64,000 nucleotides of DNA from positions 535,774 to 599,773 of the forward strand of contig LSRX01000349.1 in assembly GCA_001939145.1 (NCBI GenBank). Reading direction: 5' to 3'. This DNA is from Symbiodinium microadriaticum. Taxonomy: Eukaryota > Sar > Dinophyceae > Suessiales > Symbiodiniaceae. The notes under the pieces were generated by a model. It was given only the letters and a program-made list of their open reading frames with translations, was not told the origin of the DNA and did no database searches. The translations under genes and the position numbers were made by a program. Shown one piece after another: positions 48,138-58,297 of the stretch. Each line of letters begins with the position of its first letter. Positions within the stretch are counted from its first letter, which is position 1.

Positions 48138-48160
48138 ACTTTGAGCCAAAATGGCCGGGG
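48138..48160 (-). other. Dinoflagellate spliced-leader (DinoSL) relic
   Basis: The + strand carries TTGAGCCAAAATGGC at 48,141-48,155, an exact 15-base match to the reverse complement of the 22-nt DinoSL. The flanking leader positions are degraded (17 of 21 positions match). A 15-mer match is not expected by chance in 64 kb (expectation about 1e-4 on both strands). It lies in the sense orientation about 0.6 kb upstream of the first recognised glyoxalase exon. It may be a relic of a retroposed trans-spliced mRNA or an SL RNA pseudogene. Confidence 0.6.
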
Positions 48161-48325
48161 TATCTGTCCCCAACCAGACCCTAAACCCTAAACCCTAAAC
48201 CCCTAAACCCTACCAGGGCGCAGCATCTTGTTCTCACTGAAATCCGCTGCGGCGCGGAGGATCCTTGACTCGCTCCTCCAGATGCTACAGCAAAGGGCTC
48301 AGAGGCATGCAGGCCCTGCATATAC

Positions 48326-48427
48326 CCATAGGCCCCTAAGTAGTTCCTTTTTGGGATTACTTTATTATTATAGGACCAGGTTTCTAAACGTAAACCATAG
48401 AAAAGTTACTACTTAGGGGCCTTACGG
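48326..48427. mobile_element. MITE family B
   Basis: A 102-bp copy with a longer loop; the right terminus is CTACTTAGGGGCCTTACGG. Confidence 0.8.
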
Positions 48428-48754
48428 GTAGAGCCCAAAGAAGTATAGGGCTAGTAGCTGTTTCCCCTTGCAATCCCTATGGGTATATAAGACCAAGATT
48501 CAAGGCTTGCCTATAAACATCTTCAAAGCCCTTCTCACCCCTACGAGTATTAAAAAAGCCTCAGATAAAGGAAGCCCGCGAAACCCTAGCAGAACCCAGC
48601 TTTCACATGTCCTCCATGCCCTTCCCTTCGCACATCGCCGAATCGCCAACTGGGCCGCGAAAGTCGCGAGCGCCGCCGAGCCAGAGAACCGGGCAGACGG
48701 AAAACGGGACCTCGACGTCTTTAAAGCCACCTGTGGGAGGTCTTCTAAGCCCTC

Positions 48755-48850
48755 TCCCCAAACCCTAAAACCTAAAACCCTAAAGCCCAAAACCCCAAAA
48801 ACCCTAACCCTAAAACCCTTAAGCCCCAAACCCTAAAGCCCTAACTCTAG
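48755..48850. repeat. Degenerate CCCTAAA tract
   Basis: CCCTAAA, CCCAAAA and CCTAAAA variants. The antisense frame reads GFRV-type repeats and is not a gene. Confidence 0.8.
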
Positions 48851-48943
48851 TTTGTAAGTCCTCAAGGCTTCGAGATTAAGTTCCTCGGGGTTAAGGGCCT
48901 TTTCTTGTGTGTTTGGGTCGGATGGTTTCGCACTTTGGGGGGG

Positions 48944-48982
48944 TTTAGGGTTTAGGGTTTAGGGACCCTAAACCCTAAACCT
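48944..48982. repeat. Head-to-head telomere-like junction
   Basis: Three TTTAGGG units meet two and a half CCCTAAA units at gggaccc. Confidence 0.8.
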
Positions 48983-49056
48983 ACTTCTGGGGTCAGGGTG
49001 CCAGGCGCGGGGTTTCGTGCTTCAGGGCCTTATGGTTCAGGGCTGTAAGAGTTAGG

Positions 49057-49159
49057 ATTAGGGGGACCCTTGGGGATGGAGAGACCCTCTCCATAAGGTC
49101 CCGTTTAAGAGAGCCATAAGTAGGGTTAAGAAGGGTCCCCTTTAAGGGGTCTCCCTAAT
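49057..49159. mobile_element. Hairpin element F (ATTAGGGGGACCCTT)
   Basis: A 103-bp inverted-repeat element: ATTAGGGGGACCCTTGGGG at the left, CCCTTTAAGGGGTCTCCCTAAT at the right. Single copy in the window. Confidence 0.6.
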
Positions 49160-49367
49160 ACTACCTAGGAGGCTGTGTGCTTCGAAGGGTTTTGGCGTGA
49201 AGCAAGTGGCCGGGTTTCATGGTTCAGGGCACGGCTTAGGACCGTCGGAAGGTGTGCTTTAGGCTGCAAGTCACCTGAGGCAGATCTAGGATGATTTCGG
49301 GAATAAGGCAGGGCTGATACGGAGCGAGGCTGCTTGCTTTCCCATGCTTGAATGTGTGAATGCCGTA

Positions 49368-49411
49368 TTCTGGGCTAAACCCTAAACCCTAAACCCTAAA
49401 CCGTCCTGGGC
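49368..49411. repeat. CCCTAAA tract flanked by 8-bp imperfect direct repeats
   Basis: TTCTGGGC and TCCTGGGC bracket four CCCTAAA units. Confidence 0.45.
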
Positions 49412-49624
49412 CCGGACCACAGGCTGCTCTGTCAGGTGCCACGCTGGCAGCGCGGGTTGCGCCATCCGTAGAGCAAACACGGCGCAAGCGGGGAATGTAG
49501 GGTGTAGGGGGTGCGAGAACGGTCTAAAACCTCCGAGCCCTCGTCACCCTGCATGGATGCACTGCGATTTATAGATATTTATAGTTGAGGGTCGAGGGTG
49601 TTTGCTTGGGGGTGCAAGGTAGTC

Positions 49625-49704
49625 CAAAGTAGAGTTATAAGCTAAGTAACTATACTTCTAACCCATGGGGGCTTATAACCCAACTTACAACTACCCATGA
49701 ACCT
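49625..49704. mobile_element. MITE family A, diverged copy (right arm clear)
   Basis: The end reads TTATAACCC...AACTACCCATGAACCTCCAA; the left arm is degraded. Confidence 0.55.
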
Positions 49705-49800
49705 CCAACTATAGGGTTTAGGTCTAGGATTCAAGTTTAGGCATACAGAATGCCCGCTTGCACCGGTGCGGCAGCTCGGAGAAGCATGCATGGGACCCCA

Positions 49801-49902
49801 GACCCCTAAACGCCTAAACCCCTAAATTGGAGGGTTTAGGGCTTTGGGTTTAGGGTTTAGGGTTTAGGGTTTAGGGCTAAACCCCTAAACCCTAAACCCT
49901 AT
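49801..49902. repeat. Telomere-like block with three orientation runs
   Basis: CCCTAAA-like units are followed by five TTTAGGG-like units (49,831-49,876), then CCCTAAA again to 49,902. Confidence 0.75.
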
Positions 49903-51475
49903 TCCAAGCAACCAGAAAATCCCTAAGCTACAGGACCAGTAAATCACAAATAAGACCTGTTTTTTAAACCTGAATCATGTCAAAACTTACAAACCCTTAA
50001 GTATGCCCTGGCCTCATACACAAATCTAAGCCCGTAGGAGGCCTTGCTAACTAACCCTCCGATGAAGCCGTGACTTGTATAACTTCTCATAAAGCCTGAG
50101 CCTGCAGAAGCACACATCAACCGTGGTGAAACCTAATACCCGAATAAGAACCAGGCCTTTGGGTTTCAGGCATGTGGTCTGGGCTTGAGGTTTGAAGTTT
50201 AGGGTTGAGAGAGTGAAACAGTTTGCGGGTGGTGGGTGCACATTTTTCAGGCATGGGGGCACACCCACTTCTCGTGCGCTTGCGTCAGCATGTAGTCCCG
50301 CCCCAAGCACCCCAACTATTCTCCGCTGGGGCTTGGAGTCCACCCCCTACACCCCCCGTTTAGGGTTTTAGGGCCTGACGGCAGAGCGGTCAATGGTGGG
50401 CTGGGTCACTACAGTCGTATATTTGGAGGCTCTACCCTCCCTCACCGTTCTGACGAGACGCTCGGCTTCGGCCCTCTGGAGCCTCGAGCGCCCATGCAAA
50501 TGGTCAGCGGCGCTCTCGGCTCTTCAGGGCTTAGGGTTTAGGGTTAGGCATGGCTTCGAAGGGTTTTGTGTGCCTTAAGCAACACTGTAGCATTTTGATG
50601 CTTGGCCCTAAACCCTAAACACCCCCCGGAAAACCGTGCGGCTGAACCCCCATCTTTTTCAGACCTGCGTCTTTAGGGTTTTGGGGTCAATTTAGGGTTC
50701 AGGGTTTGGGATTTAAGGATTTAAGGCAACTCCTAAACCCTAAGCCCCTACATCTCCAAGCTTTGGATTCCGAACCCAAACCTCCATCACTCAGGCCAGG
50801 TACTCAGTGAAATGGCCAAACTTCGAATCCCTAACTCCTAAACCGGGTTTAGGGTTTAGGAAGAAACCTGGAAAATCAAGACTCCATTGAATACGGAATA
50901 TGCGTTAGACTGCAATCTGGATCCGTATTCGTAGCAAGAGGTCCGAATTGAAGTCCTAATTGAAGAATATTGCAGTGTTGGGAACTAACTAGCTTATCTG
51001 TAAGAACATGCCTTTGGGGCCTCTAACCCGCACGAAGAAGGAGGTGCTCGGGCCCCTGTGTAAAATTCCTTGCTGACACAGAAAATACACCTTTCCAAGT
51101 TCGAAGAGCAGACTCGTAGGGTTTAGAGTGTAAGGATTAGGGTTTGGGGTTTTAGGGTTCAGGGTTTAGGAATTTAGGTTAAGGCTTTCGACACCTCGTT
51201 GATGGCTGGCTACTGATGTGCACGGTTCGCAGGGGAATTGAACATCACTGAACTTTGCAAGCGCATGACTTTTTAAGTACATACATACATAAACAGTCAC
51301 AACATCCAAATGCATACATACAACTATATATAAAGACGGGCAAAAAAGAAGCCGAGAAATAGATGTAGATGTAGATATAGATGTAGGCTCAGATATGGAC
51401 ACAAATATCGATGAGAGGTATAGGTAAAGATGCAGTCATAATCACACATGCATATGTCAATTTATCACACACACC

Positions 51476-51712
51476 TACATACATACATACATACATACAT
51501 ACATACATGCATGCATGCATGCATGCATGCATGCATGCATGCATGCATGCATGCAAACATACATACATAAATGCATACATGCATACATGCATACATGCAT
51601 ACATGCATACGTGCATACATGCATGCATGCATACATGCATACATGCATACATGCATACATGCATACATGCATACATACATACATACATACATACATACAT
51701 ACGTACATACGT
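51476..51712. repeat. ACAT/GCAT tetranucleotide microsatellite
   Basis: Nearly 240 bp of 4-base units in phase: ACAT runs at both ends, an uninterrupted GCAT run (about 51,507-51,554) and an alternating ACAT-GCAT run. Met/His/Ile/Tyr/Thr/Cys frames stay open on both strands only because of the repeat. Confidence 0.95.
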
Positions 51713-52997
51713 CGTCCGAAGTGGCAGAGATTATGTTGCACAGCTGCTTGCACCAATCCCACACGGATACTTTCCAGGCCCTAACACCTTCATTGCAAAA
51801 CCCGAACACATTTTTTGGGTGCTCATCCTGCCATCAGCTCTTCGAATCGTTCGTAGGCCTTGCTTTGGGCCTGCAGCACAATCAGGCTCTTGAGTGAACG
51901 CAGAGACATACAATATACTGCAAAATATATTAACACAGTAGTAACACAACAATAACAAAACATGACATGACATAGCATAACAAGGTGGAAAGTAATCAAC
52001 AACAAACAACTAAACAAATAACCTATCCAAGCAAACAAGCAATTAACTAACAGTCGCAATGAACAACAAAAACATAATTGAAGAACTGGCTATATGGATA
52101 GATCAATGATGAATGGTGAGTAGTAGCAATATAATAACGAACTTGAAACTAGTAAACATAATAGGAGGAAGAAGTAGTAGTACTAATGATAATAAGAAAC
52201 GAAACAGAATAACAATCGTGATAGTACTAATAAATATAACACTCACAACAACAAATCAGAGCATATACTCGGATATATCATAGTTTACTACTACATATTG
52301 TGCTAACTCCTTTCATTCAGGGTCCAGCTCTTTCAGGATCCTTGCTGGGGTACCTGGGCTTCAAGTTGAAAGTACTTTTAAACAAATCTAGCGCCTTTTT
52401 GGTTCTTAGCAGGCCGGCTTACTGGACTATACTATAGATCTGGCGCATGACGCCTACAGCCGGGAACCCACCCTAAAGCCTAAACCCAAACCCTAAACCC
52501 TAAACCCTAAACCCAAACCCTAAACCCTAAACATCACGGCGCCAACTCCTAAACATCCAGGTTTACATGCGCGAACTGGCAACTGCAAACAGAACATCTA
52601 CCCAGCGACCCAACCCCAAACAGCTATCTATATCGCTTGGCGCCGGAACTCTATCATTGGCCGGGGTGGCGGAATGCTTTTGATGCCATGACTAGACATC
52701 TGAGGATGGAAACATTCAGGGTTGTTTTTACCCATCTGCGTTCGATGTAGAAAAGGGGCGTAGCTACGTGGAGGATGAAGGCTTGCCGAGGTCGGATGGC
52801 CAAACCCGAAACCCTAAACCCCAATCCCATGGACGAAGGCTGCAACTCAGGGGGTATCATGGGGGTTGGAACCCGGCGTCAATCTACCCGGTCATACTAT
52901 GTGGGCGCGTGTGGACCCTGAAGGATTATACAGAGTATCAACGAGACGAAAGCTGTGTCCCGAAACCCATGGATCCGCAACCGAAGCCCAAGTGAAC

Positions 52998-53042
52998 CTT
53001 AAAATCCTAAACCCTAAACCCTAAACCCTGACTTAAATCCTA
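52998..53042. repeat. CCCTAAA tract flanked by ~11-bp direct repeats
   Basis: CTTAAAATCCTA on the left and CTTAAATCCTA on the right bracket three CCCTAAA units. Confidence 0.55.
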
Positions 53043-53441
53043 GCCCCAAAGCGTCAACCCCTGAACCTTGATCCAAGAATCGTAGACCAGGTGCACCCGC
53101 GACCCTGCACACCCCGAAGCTTAAGCCGCTAAGCCGAATGCAAGACACCATAAACTAGTCCACGGTTTAGGGTTTGGGGCTTAGGGGGTTAAGGTTTAGG
53201 GTTGGGATAAGATGAAAAAAATACATAAAGATCTAAAAAATGCTACCCACATATGACACCGTAACAGCCATCAACTATTAAGGGCTCCTCTTAAAAGGGC
53301 TCCTTCAAAAGCCCCCCCGCCCCCCCCGAACCTCTTCGAGCGCGTTACGCTCGGCCATGAGCTCTTCCACTTGCTCGGGCTGATCCCAAGCGTCTGCCTC
53401 AGAGTCAATCCCTAAACCCTATTAAACCCTAACATGCTTTA

Positions 53442-53736
53442 GGGCTTAAGCTTCAGGGTTTAGGGTCAAACGCTCAACCACTAAACCCCAAGCCCTACTT
53501 GGAGGTTCATGGGTAGTTAGATAAGTGGGGTTATAAGTCCGCTAATATGCCCTAAACCCTAAACCCTAAACCTGGGTTATATGTGTAGTTATCCTACTCT
53601 ATAACCCTACGTGTAACTACCCATGGGCCCATGAACCTCCAAGTAAGAGTCGCTCCGTAAACCCTAAACCCAAAGACGGTGTCGGGCTTAGGCTTCAGGG
53701 TTTAGGGTCAAACGCTCAACCACTAAACCCCAAGCC
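53442..53736. repeat. 53-bp direct duplication flanking a MITE
   Basis: A 53-base segment starting GGGCTTAAGCTTCAGGGTTT occurs at 53,442-53,494 and 53,684-53,736 with one mismatch. Between them lie MITE A (53,498-53,643) and a short CCCTAAA tract. Confidence 0.85.
53498..53643. mobile_element. MITE family A copy interrupted by a CCCTAAA tract, flanked by TA
   Basis: Both terminal repeats are present with TA on each side. The loop contains three CCCTAAA units (53,550-53,572) that are absent from the other copies. Confidence 0.85.
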
Positions 53737-54612
53737 TCTAAACTCCAAAGACCTACAGCTCGCATGAATTCTCGATATGATGTAGTGTTGCTGACTGGTC
53801 TCCCACAATGCGACCTAAGGAGCTATCGACACTGACCAAAACTCCACAGAAGAAAAGCTTCATCTAAACCCGAACAAGACGTTCAGCGAAAAAGTGCAAG
53901 TTTTTGCCCGCAATCAAGACGTCAAGAAGTGATCACCCTAAAGCCTAAACCATAAAGCCTAAACCAGGCCTAAACCATAGAGAAACCCGCTGCACATAGC
54001 CACTGGCCCCCTCCGTAGTTAAACTCAGAGCCCGAAGGCATAACAGACACCCTCATGACTCCCGTACATTTCAACCGTGCCCAAATTTATCTAGAACTAG
54101 GTTAGAACTAGGGCTCTATGTTAAACAAGATGGGAAAGTAAAAAGCCCGCCAAATCGATACCCAATTAAATCCTAAACCCTACGGTTTATAAAAGCCGGG
54201 TGTCCATTGCTTGATCTATCTCGGCGAGCTTTTCCTGGCGATGCGGTGGCTCGGGATTCCGGGCGGTTTTAGGGGTTTGCCCTGGCCCTAAGCTTGAAAC
54301 CCAACGTTTATGGCTTTTTTGGGTTTATAGCAGCCATAGACTCAAGTTTGGGGGTCATTCATAAACCTAAGGAGTAGCATCAGTTACCGGTAAATTAGAC
54401 TTCTATATTGCGCCTTATATTGGCAGCCAACACGATGGAACCTTGATATCCTCCTGAGCCATTGAGCTTGCAGAAGTTGAAACGCAAGCCGGAAATCCAA
54501 TACTCATTGCTTGTTTTGTTTCTGAGGGTTTAACCTTGAGGGATTGACCCGCTAGCAAGTACTTGGAGCGTGTCTTAAATCAAGGTCCCAGTAGGTCTGT
54601 CACACGAACGAT

Positions 54613-54715
54613 TGCTTCAACATGGATCTAAAGGAACCCTAAACCCCAAACCCTAAATCCTAAACCCCTAAACCCTAAACCCTAACCTAATGCTTCAACA
54701 TGGATCTGAAGGAAC
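54613..54715. repeat. CCCTAAA tract flanked by a 25-bp direct duplication
   Basis: A 25-base segment beginning TGCTTCAACATGGATCT occurs at 54,613-54,637 and again at 54,691-54,715 with one mismatch. Between them is a 53-bp degenerate CCCTAAA tract. It looks like an insertion of telomeric DNA with duplication of its target. Confidence 0.9.
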
Positions 54716-54780
54716 GTCTAATTACAAACGCAGCAGAAGGGCTCTGAAGCTCTGGCTCCTGGCGTAAATGACGGGCTGGC

Positions 54781-54877
54781 ATCAAGACGGCGTACTTCTA
54801 AGGTTGGTTTAGGGTTTAGGGGTTTAGGGTTTAGGGGTTTAGGGTTTAGGGTATCAAGACGGAGTGCTTCTAAGGTT
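54781..54877. repeat. TTTAGGG tract flanked by a 25-bp direct duplication
   Basis: A 25-base segment beginning ATCAAGACGG and ending CTTCTAAGGTT occurs at 54,781-54,805 and 54,853-54,877 with two mismatches. Between them is a 47-bp tract of TTTAGGG/TTTAGGGG units, opposite in orientation to the tract 90 bp upstream. Confidence 0.9.
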
Positions 54878-55083
54878 CACTATCGGAAAAGCTCCCATGT
54901 CAAGAAAAGCAGCTTGAAGGAGTCGCAATACAAGACAACATCTCAAGAGCCCCCTCTTCAAACCTCTTACTTACCAACCCATCCCAAAGAAAAGTTGACT
55001 ACCGCGGCGAAGAAGCTTAGATTGATTTCGTTTGTTCGGGGGGGGTCCACGAACTATGACTACATACCACAAAACCCACTACG

Positions 55084-55180
55084 GTTCATGATATAAATCC
55101 TGCATTACCCATAAGAAGGAATATACCATAAATTCCATAGTTAAGGGTCCTTAAGGTAATGCAGGATTTCAATCATCAGC
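55084..55180. mobile_element. MITE family D, intact short copy
   Basis: A 97-bp copy with GATATAAATCCTGCATTACC and, at the right, GGTAATGCAGGATTTC. It serves as the reference for the uninterrupted element. Confidence 0.8.
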
Positions 55181-55279
55181 AGTATGGTGACACTGTCTCT
55201 TGCTCCAACCCGAAAATGCTTCAGCAACTTCAAGTCGGAGGGTCAAAAGACTTGGATCCCCGACTCCGCAGCACCTTAC

Positions 55280-55367
55280 CCATAGGCCCCAAAGTAGGTC
55301 CTTTTTATGGTTTATATTTGGAATCCTATAAGGTAATCCCAAAAAGGAACTACTTAGGGGCCTATGG
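55280..55367. mobile_element. MITE family B, inverted orientation
   Basis: An 88-bp copy whose loop (TATAAGGTAATCCCAAAAAG) is the reverse complement of the other copies. Confidence 0.8.
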
Positions 55368-55708
55368 ATGCCAAGCCTCTTAACCCAAAGCCACCTAAAC
55401 CCTAAACCCTATAAATCCTAAACTCCTAAATCTTAAACCACACGTCCTGACCTGAATCTAATGCAGCATGAACTCGAAGCCGGGGAGCCTAAATCAAAAA
55501 CTCCGGAATTGAGTACAGAGTTCGGAGCGGGCTTCGCTGCAAGCATGTTGCAGAGCTAAGGGTTTGGGTGGTTCCAATCACGGCGCAGATTCAGGGTCTT
55601 TCTGGAATTGAGATTTGCAAAGTAGCTTCTGTCTGTAGTTTTCGGTGTACATAGAGTTTTCTTCCATCGTCTACCCACCGAGGAAACTCCATATCTCTCT
55701 GCCTGTGG

Positions 55709-55738
55709 GTCTCTCTCTCGCTCTCGCTCTCGTTCTCG

Positions 55739-55771
<33 letters not shown>

Positions 55772-55815
55772 GCTTTCTCCCTCTCTGTCTGTCTGTCTGT
55801 CTGTCTGCCTGCCTG

Positions 55816-55849
<34 letters not shown>

Positions 55850-55850
55850 C
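55709..55850. repeat. CT dinucleotide / CTGT microsatellite
   Basis: CT-rich stretches flank six CTGT/CTGC units (about 55,785-55,815). Arg-Glu and Leu-Ser frames here are shadows. Confidence 0.95.
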
Positions 55851-56763
55851 ACCCTTAGGCCCCAAGCCCCCAGCTTCTTCAGCACCTCGACAAACGCACG
55901 CACCAACATCAAAACGAAGTGTTTTGGTGTCGAACTGTGAACGTTGCGCAGCAGTCCTGGCGAAACTGCGGAGCTGGCAGAGGCTCGTTGCCCGCCCTCT
56001 TCGCAGCAGTACGCGACACCATGAACAATCAGCCCTCATGCCTGCAACCCCTTGTTGTCCTATCCTGGCAGTTCCTATCACGGAAAACGGTGGACAACCA
56101 AATTTCAGCAAGAAACTTGGCAGGTAGTACCCTACAGTACATAGATATACGGTTTCCATACCTGCCAACGCGGGTCATCATTAAACAAACTCGGCCGCTC
56201 CCGGACAAAGTCCCCGTGGGCCGTGGTCAAGACTGACATGACGAGTCTTGGAAAAAATTGTCCGAACCCCCGGTGTCGCCCACCCTTTTTCTAGAACATC
56301 TGCCGCCCCTGGGTCGCCCCCCTGGTGCGCGTAGGTGCGCGTCATCACAGCCTGGTTTGCTCGTTGTCTTCCGCCCTTCCAGGTTCCGGTTGGTGTCGGG
56401 GCATCCGGGCCGTCGGAAGGCCAGCGTCACCGGCTCAGCTCGGCTTCCTTGGCGGGCTACGGCTGGGTCATAGCTGCAAAAAACACCAGAAACGCTGCAA
56501 GTTCTTGCGCGTTTTGCAGATGTGATGGTTTGGGAGAGATTTTCTTGAAGACAGCGCCATCATGAGCAGCTGGGGTGCTCATCATGAGCATCGGTCGTTG
56601 TTGGCGGTAGGGAAGGGGCAAGCGCCCACCAAGCGAGAAAAAAAATTGCGCCGATCAATTTTTCAGAGCCTAAACCTAAACATCAGCCCCCCTTAGAAGA
56701 GGGAGCGCGTAGCTCGCAGGCAATCGTTCCTGGGGCAGCTTGCTGCGTAAACTGTCCTGGCGA

Positions 56764-56853
56764 AACCCCAAACCCTAAACTCCTAAACCCTAAACCCCTA
56801 AACCCCTAAACCCCTAAACCACTAAACCCCTAAACCCCTAAACCCTAAACTCC
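56764..56853. repeat. CCCTAAA tract
   Basis: Twelve units, mostly the 8-base variant CCCCTAAA. Confidence 0.85.
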
Positions 56854-56963
56854 TGCGTCAGGCGCCGATGCAATATCTTTAAAGCGCCCGAGAAGGAACC
56901 CTGAGCTCTCGGCCGATGCAAAGAGTGTCTTCGGGTGCCCAGCTGGGCAAACCTCGCTCCGNA

Positions 56964-57005
56964 GATGAATAGATAAATAGATAAATTGATAAATAGATAA
57001 ATACA
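56964..57005. repeat. GATA/AATA microsatellite
   Basis: GATAAATA units next to a single ambiguous base (56,962) and homopolymer C and A runs, so the local assembly may be unreliable. Confidence 0.7.
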
Positions 57006-57141
57006 TTAAGCACCCCCCCCCAAAAAAAAAAAAAAAAAAACATTTCGGAGACTCTAAGGCTCCAAAAAGCCCAAAAGGCCTTGCATAGTATGGTCTTTGG
57101 GCCCAAACGCCGTAAAAGAAAATCGGGTCCTTAGAGCCTCA

Positions 57142-57260
57142 CTTGGAGGTTCATGGGTAGTTATAAGTAGGGTTATAAGTAGGATACCTTAGGATAACTT
57201 TTCTTATAACCCATACTAGGGGACTTATAACCCTACTTATAACTACCCATGAACCTCCAA
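57142..57260. mobile_element. MITE family A, intact hairpin (CTTGGAGGTTCATGGG)
   Basis: Terminal inverted repeats of ~38 bp begin CTTGGAGGTTCATGGGTAGT. The element is ~119 bp, has no coding capacity, and is followed by TA. Copies occur at 59,061 and 53,498, with fragments at 47,169, 49,640 and 57,356. Confidence 0.85.
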
Positions 57261-57349
57261 GTAAGGGCCTTAAGCCGCCCCAAAACCCAAAACCCTAAAC
57301 CCCCCAAACCCCCTAAACCCTAAACCCTACAAGCCCTATAGAACCCTCA

Positions 57350-57376
57350 AAGGAACCCTACTTATAACTACCCACC
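57350..57376. mobile_element. MITE family A right-arm fragment fused to CCCTAAA
   Basis: AACCCTACTTATAACTACCCA breaks directly into CCCTAAACCCTAAACC, where intact copies continue TGAACCTCCAAG. Confidence 0.6.
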
Positions 57377-57481
57377 CTAAACCCTAAACCCCAAATTGGG
57401 GACCTTAGAGCCTTAGGGAGAGTTGTGCCTCAAGCCGAGAGATCTCCTTCTCCAGTCTCACCATTTCCCTGCCACGTAAAT

Positions 57482-57542
57482 TGGGGTTTAGGGTTTAGGG
57501 CCTAGTTTAGGGTTTAGGGTTTGGGGTTTAGGGTTTAGGGTG
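57482..57542. repeat. TTTAGGG tract
   Basis: Eight units with one gcctag interruption. Confidence 0.8.
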
Positions 57543-57849
57543 GGAGCTTGGAACGACTGCAACTTCAGGATGCAGGGCTTTTTGGCGTCTGCAACTGGGC
57601 GCTCGACATACTTAGATTTCGTATGCATGTGGCACATGAAATACTTAAGAATGGCTCTTGAAGTACTTGAGTTTGGCTTGTAAAATACTTGTGTAAGTTT
57701 GGGTTCTGACCACTTCAGCTTTGTTCAATGGACTCTTGAAGTGCTTAGGTTTAAAGGGTACCTGCCTGTGGAATGTGGGTAGTCCGATAGAACTAACCCA
57801 GGGTCCAGCTTCCGACAAGCGCCCCTGAAGCCAGTTGGGGATCGGAGCT

Positions 57850-58078
57850 TACCCTAAACCCTAAACCTATGAACCCTTGAACCGAAGACCCTAAACCTTA
57901 ATCCCTAAACCTATAAACCCTTGAAACGAAGACCCTAAACCTTAATCCCTAAACCTATAAACCCTTGAAACGAAGACCCTAAACCTTAATCCCTAAACCT
58001 ATAAACCCTTGAACCGAACACCCTAAACCTTAATCCCTAAACCTATCAAACCCTTGAACCGAAGACCCTAAACCCTAA
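57850..58078. repeat. 44-bp minisatellite built from telomere words
   Basis: Units starting GACCCTAAACCTTAATCCC occur at 57,887, 57,931, 57,975 and 58,019, exactly 44 bp apart, with partial units at both ends. Each contains CCCTTGAAMCGAA as non-telomeric filler. Confidence 0.85.
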
Positions 58079-58129
58079 GCCCTAACTCCTACGCCCTAAT
58101 CTCAAGTCCTGTCTGAGCCCCAAACTACT

Positions 58130-58297
58130 GTTGATGATGCAAAACCTGCATTACCTTAAGGACCCTAAGCTATGGGAATGATGGTATATTCCTTCTAAAC
58201 CCCAAAACCCAAAAACCCTAAAACCCTCAAACCCTAAAGCCCCAAAACCCTAAAACCCTAGAACCATTATGGGTTATGCCGGATTCAGATCATCAAC
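58130..58297. mobile_element. MITE family D copy interrupted by a telomere-like tract
   Basis: Relative to the 55.1 kb copy (read in reverse) the element is collinear up to TATATTCCTTCT and resumes at TTATGGGTTATGC. About 70 bp of CCCTAAA/CCCCAAA sequence (58,196-58,266) sits exactly between. Confidence 0.85.

Noticed and set aside
48500-48829. Frames with GFRV-type repeats
   Set aside because: GFRV is the translation of GGGTTTAGGGTT; it marks telomere-like DNA, not protein.
51389-51897. Several overlapping frames of 90-160 codons on both strands
   Set aside because: They stay open only because of the 4-base ACAT/GCAT repeat and have His/Met/Ile/Tyr/Cys low complexity.
55645-56168. Leu/Ser-rich (+) and Arg/Glu-rich (-) frames of 160-165 codons
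   Set aside because: They cross the CT microsatellite; the remaining parts show no recognisable domain.
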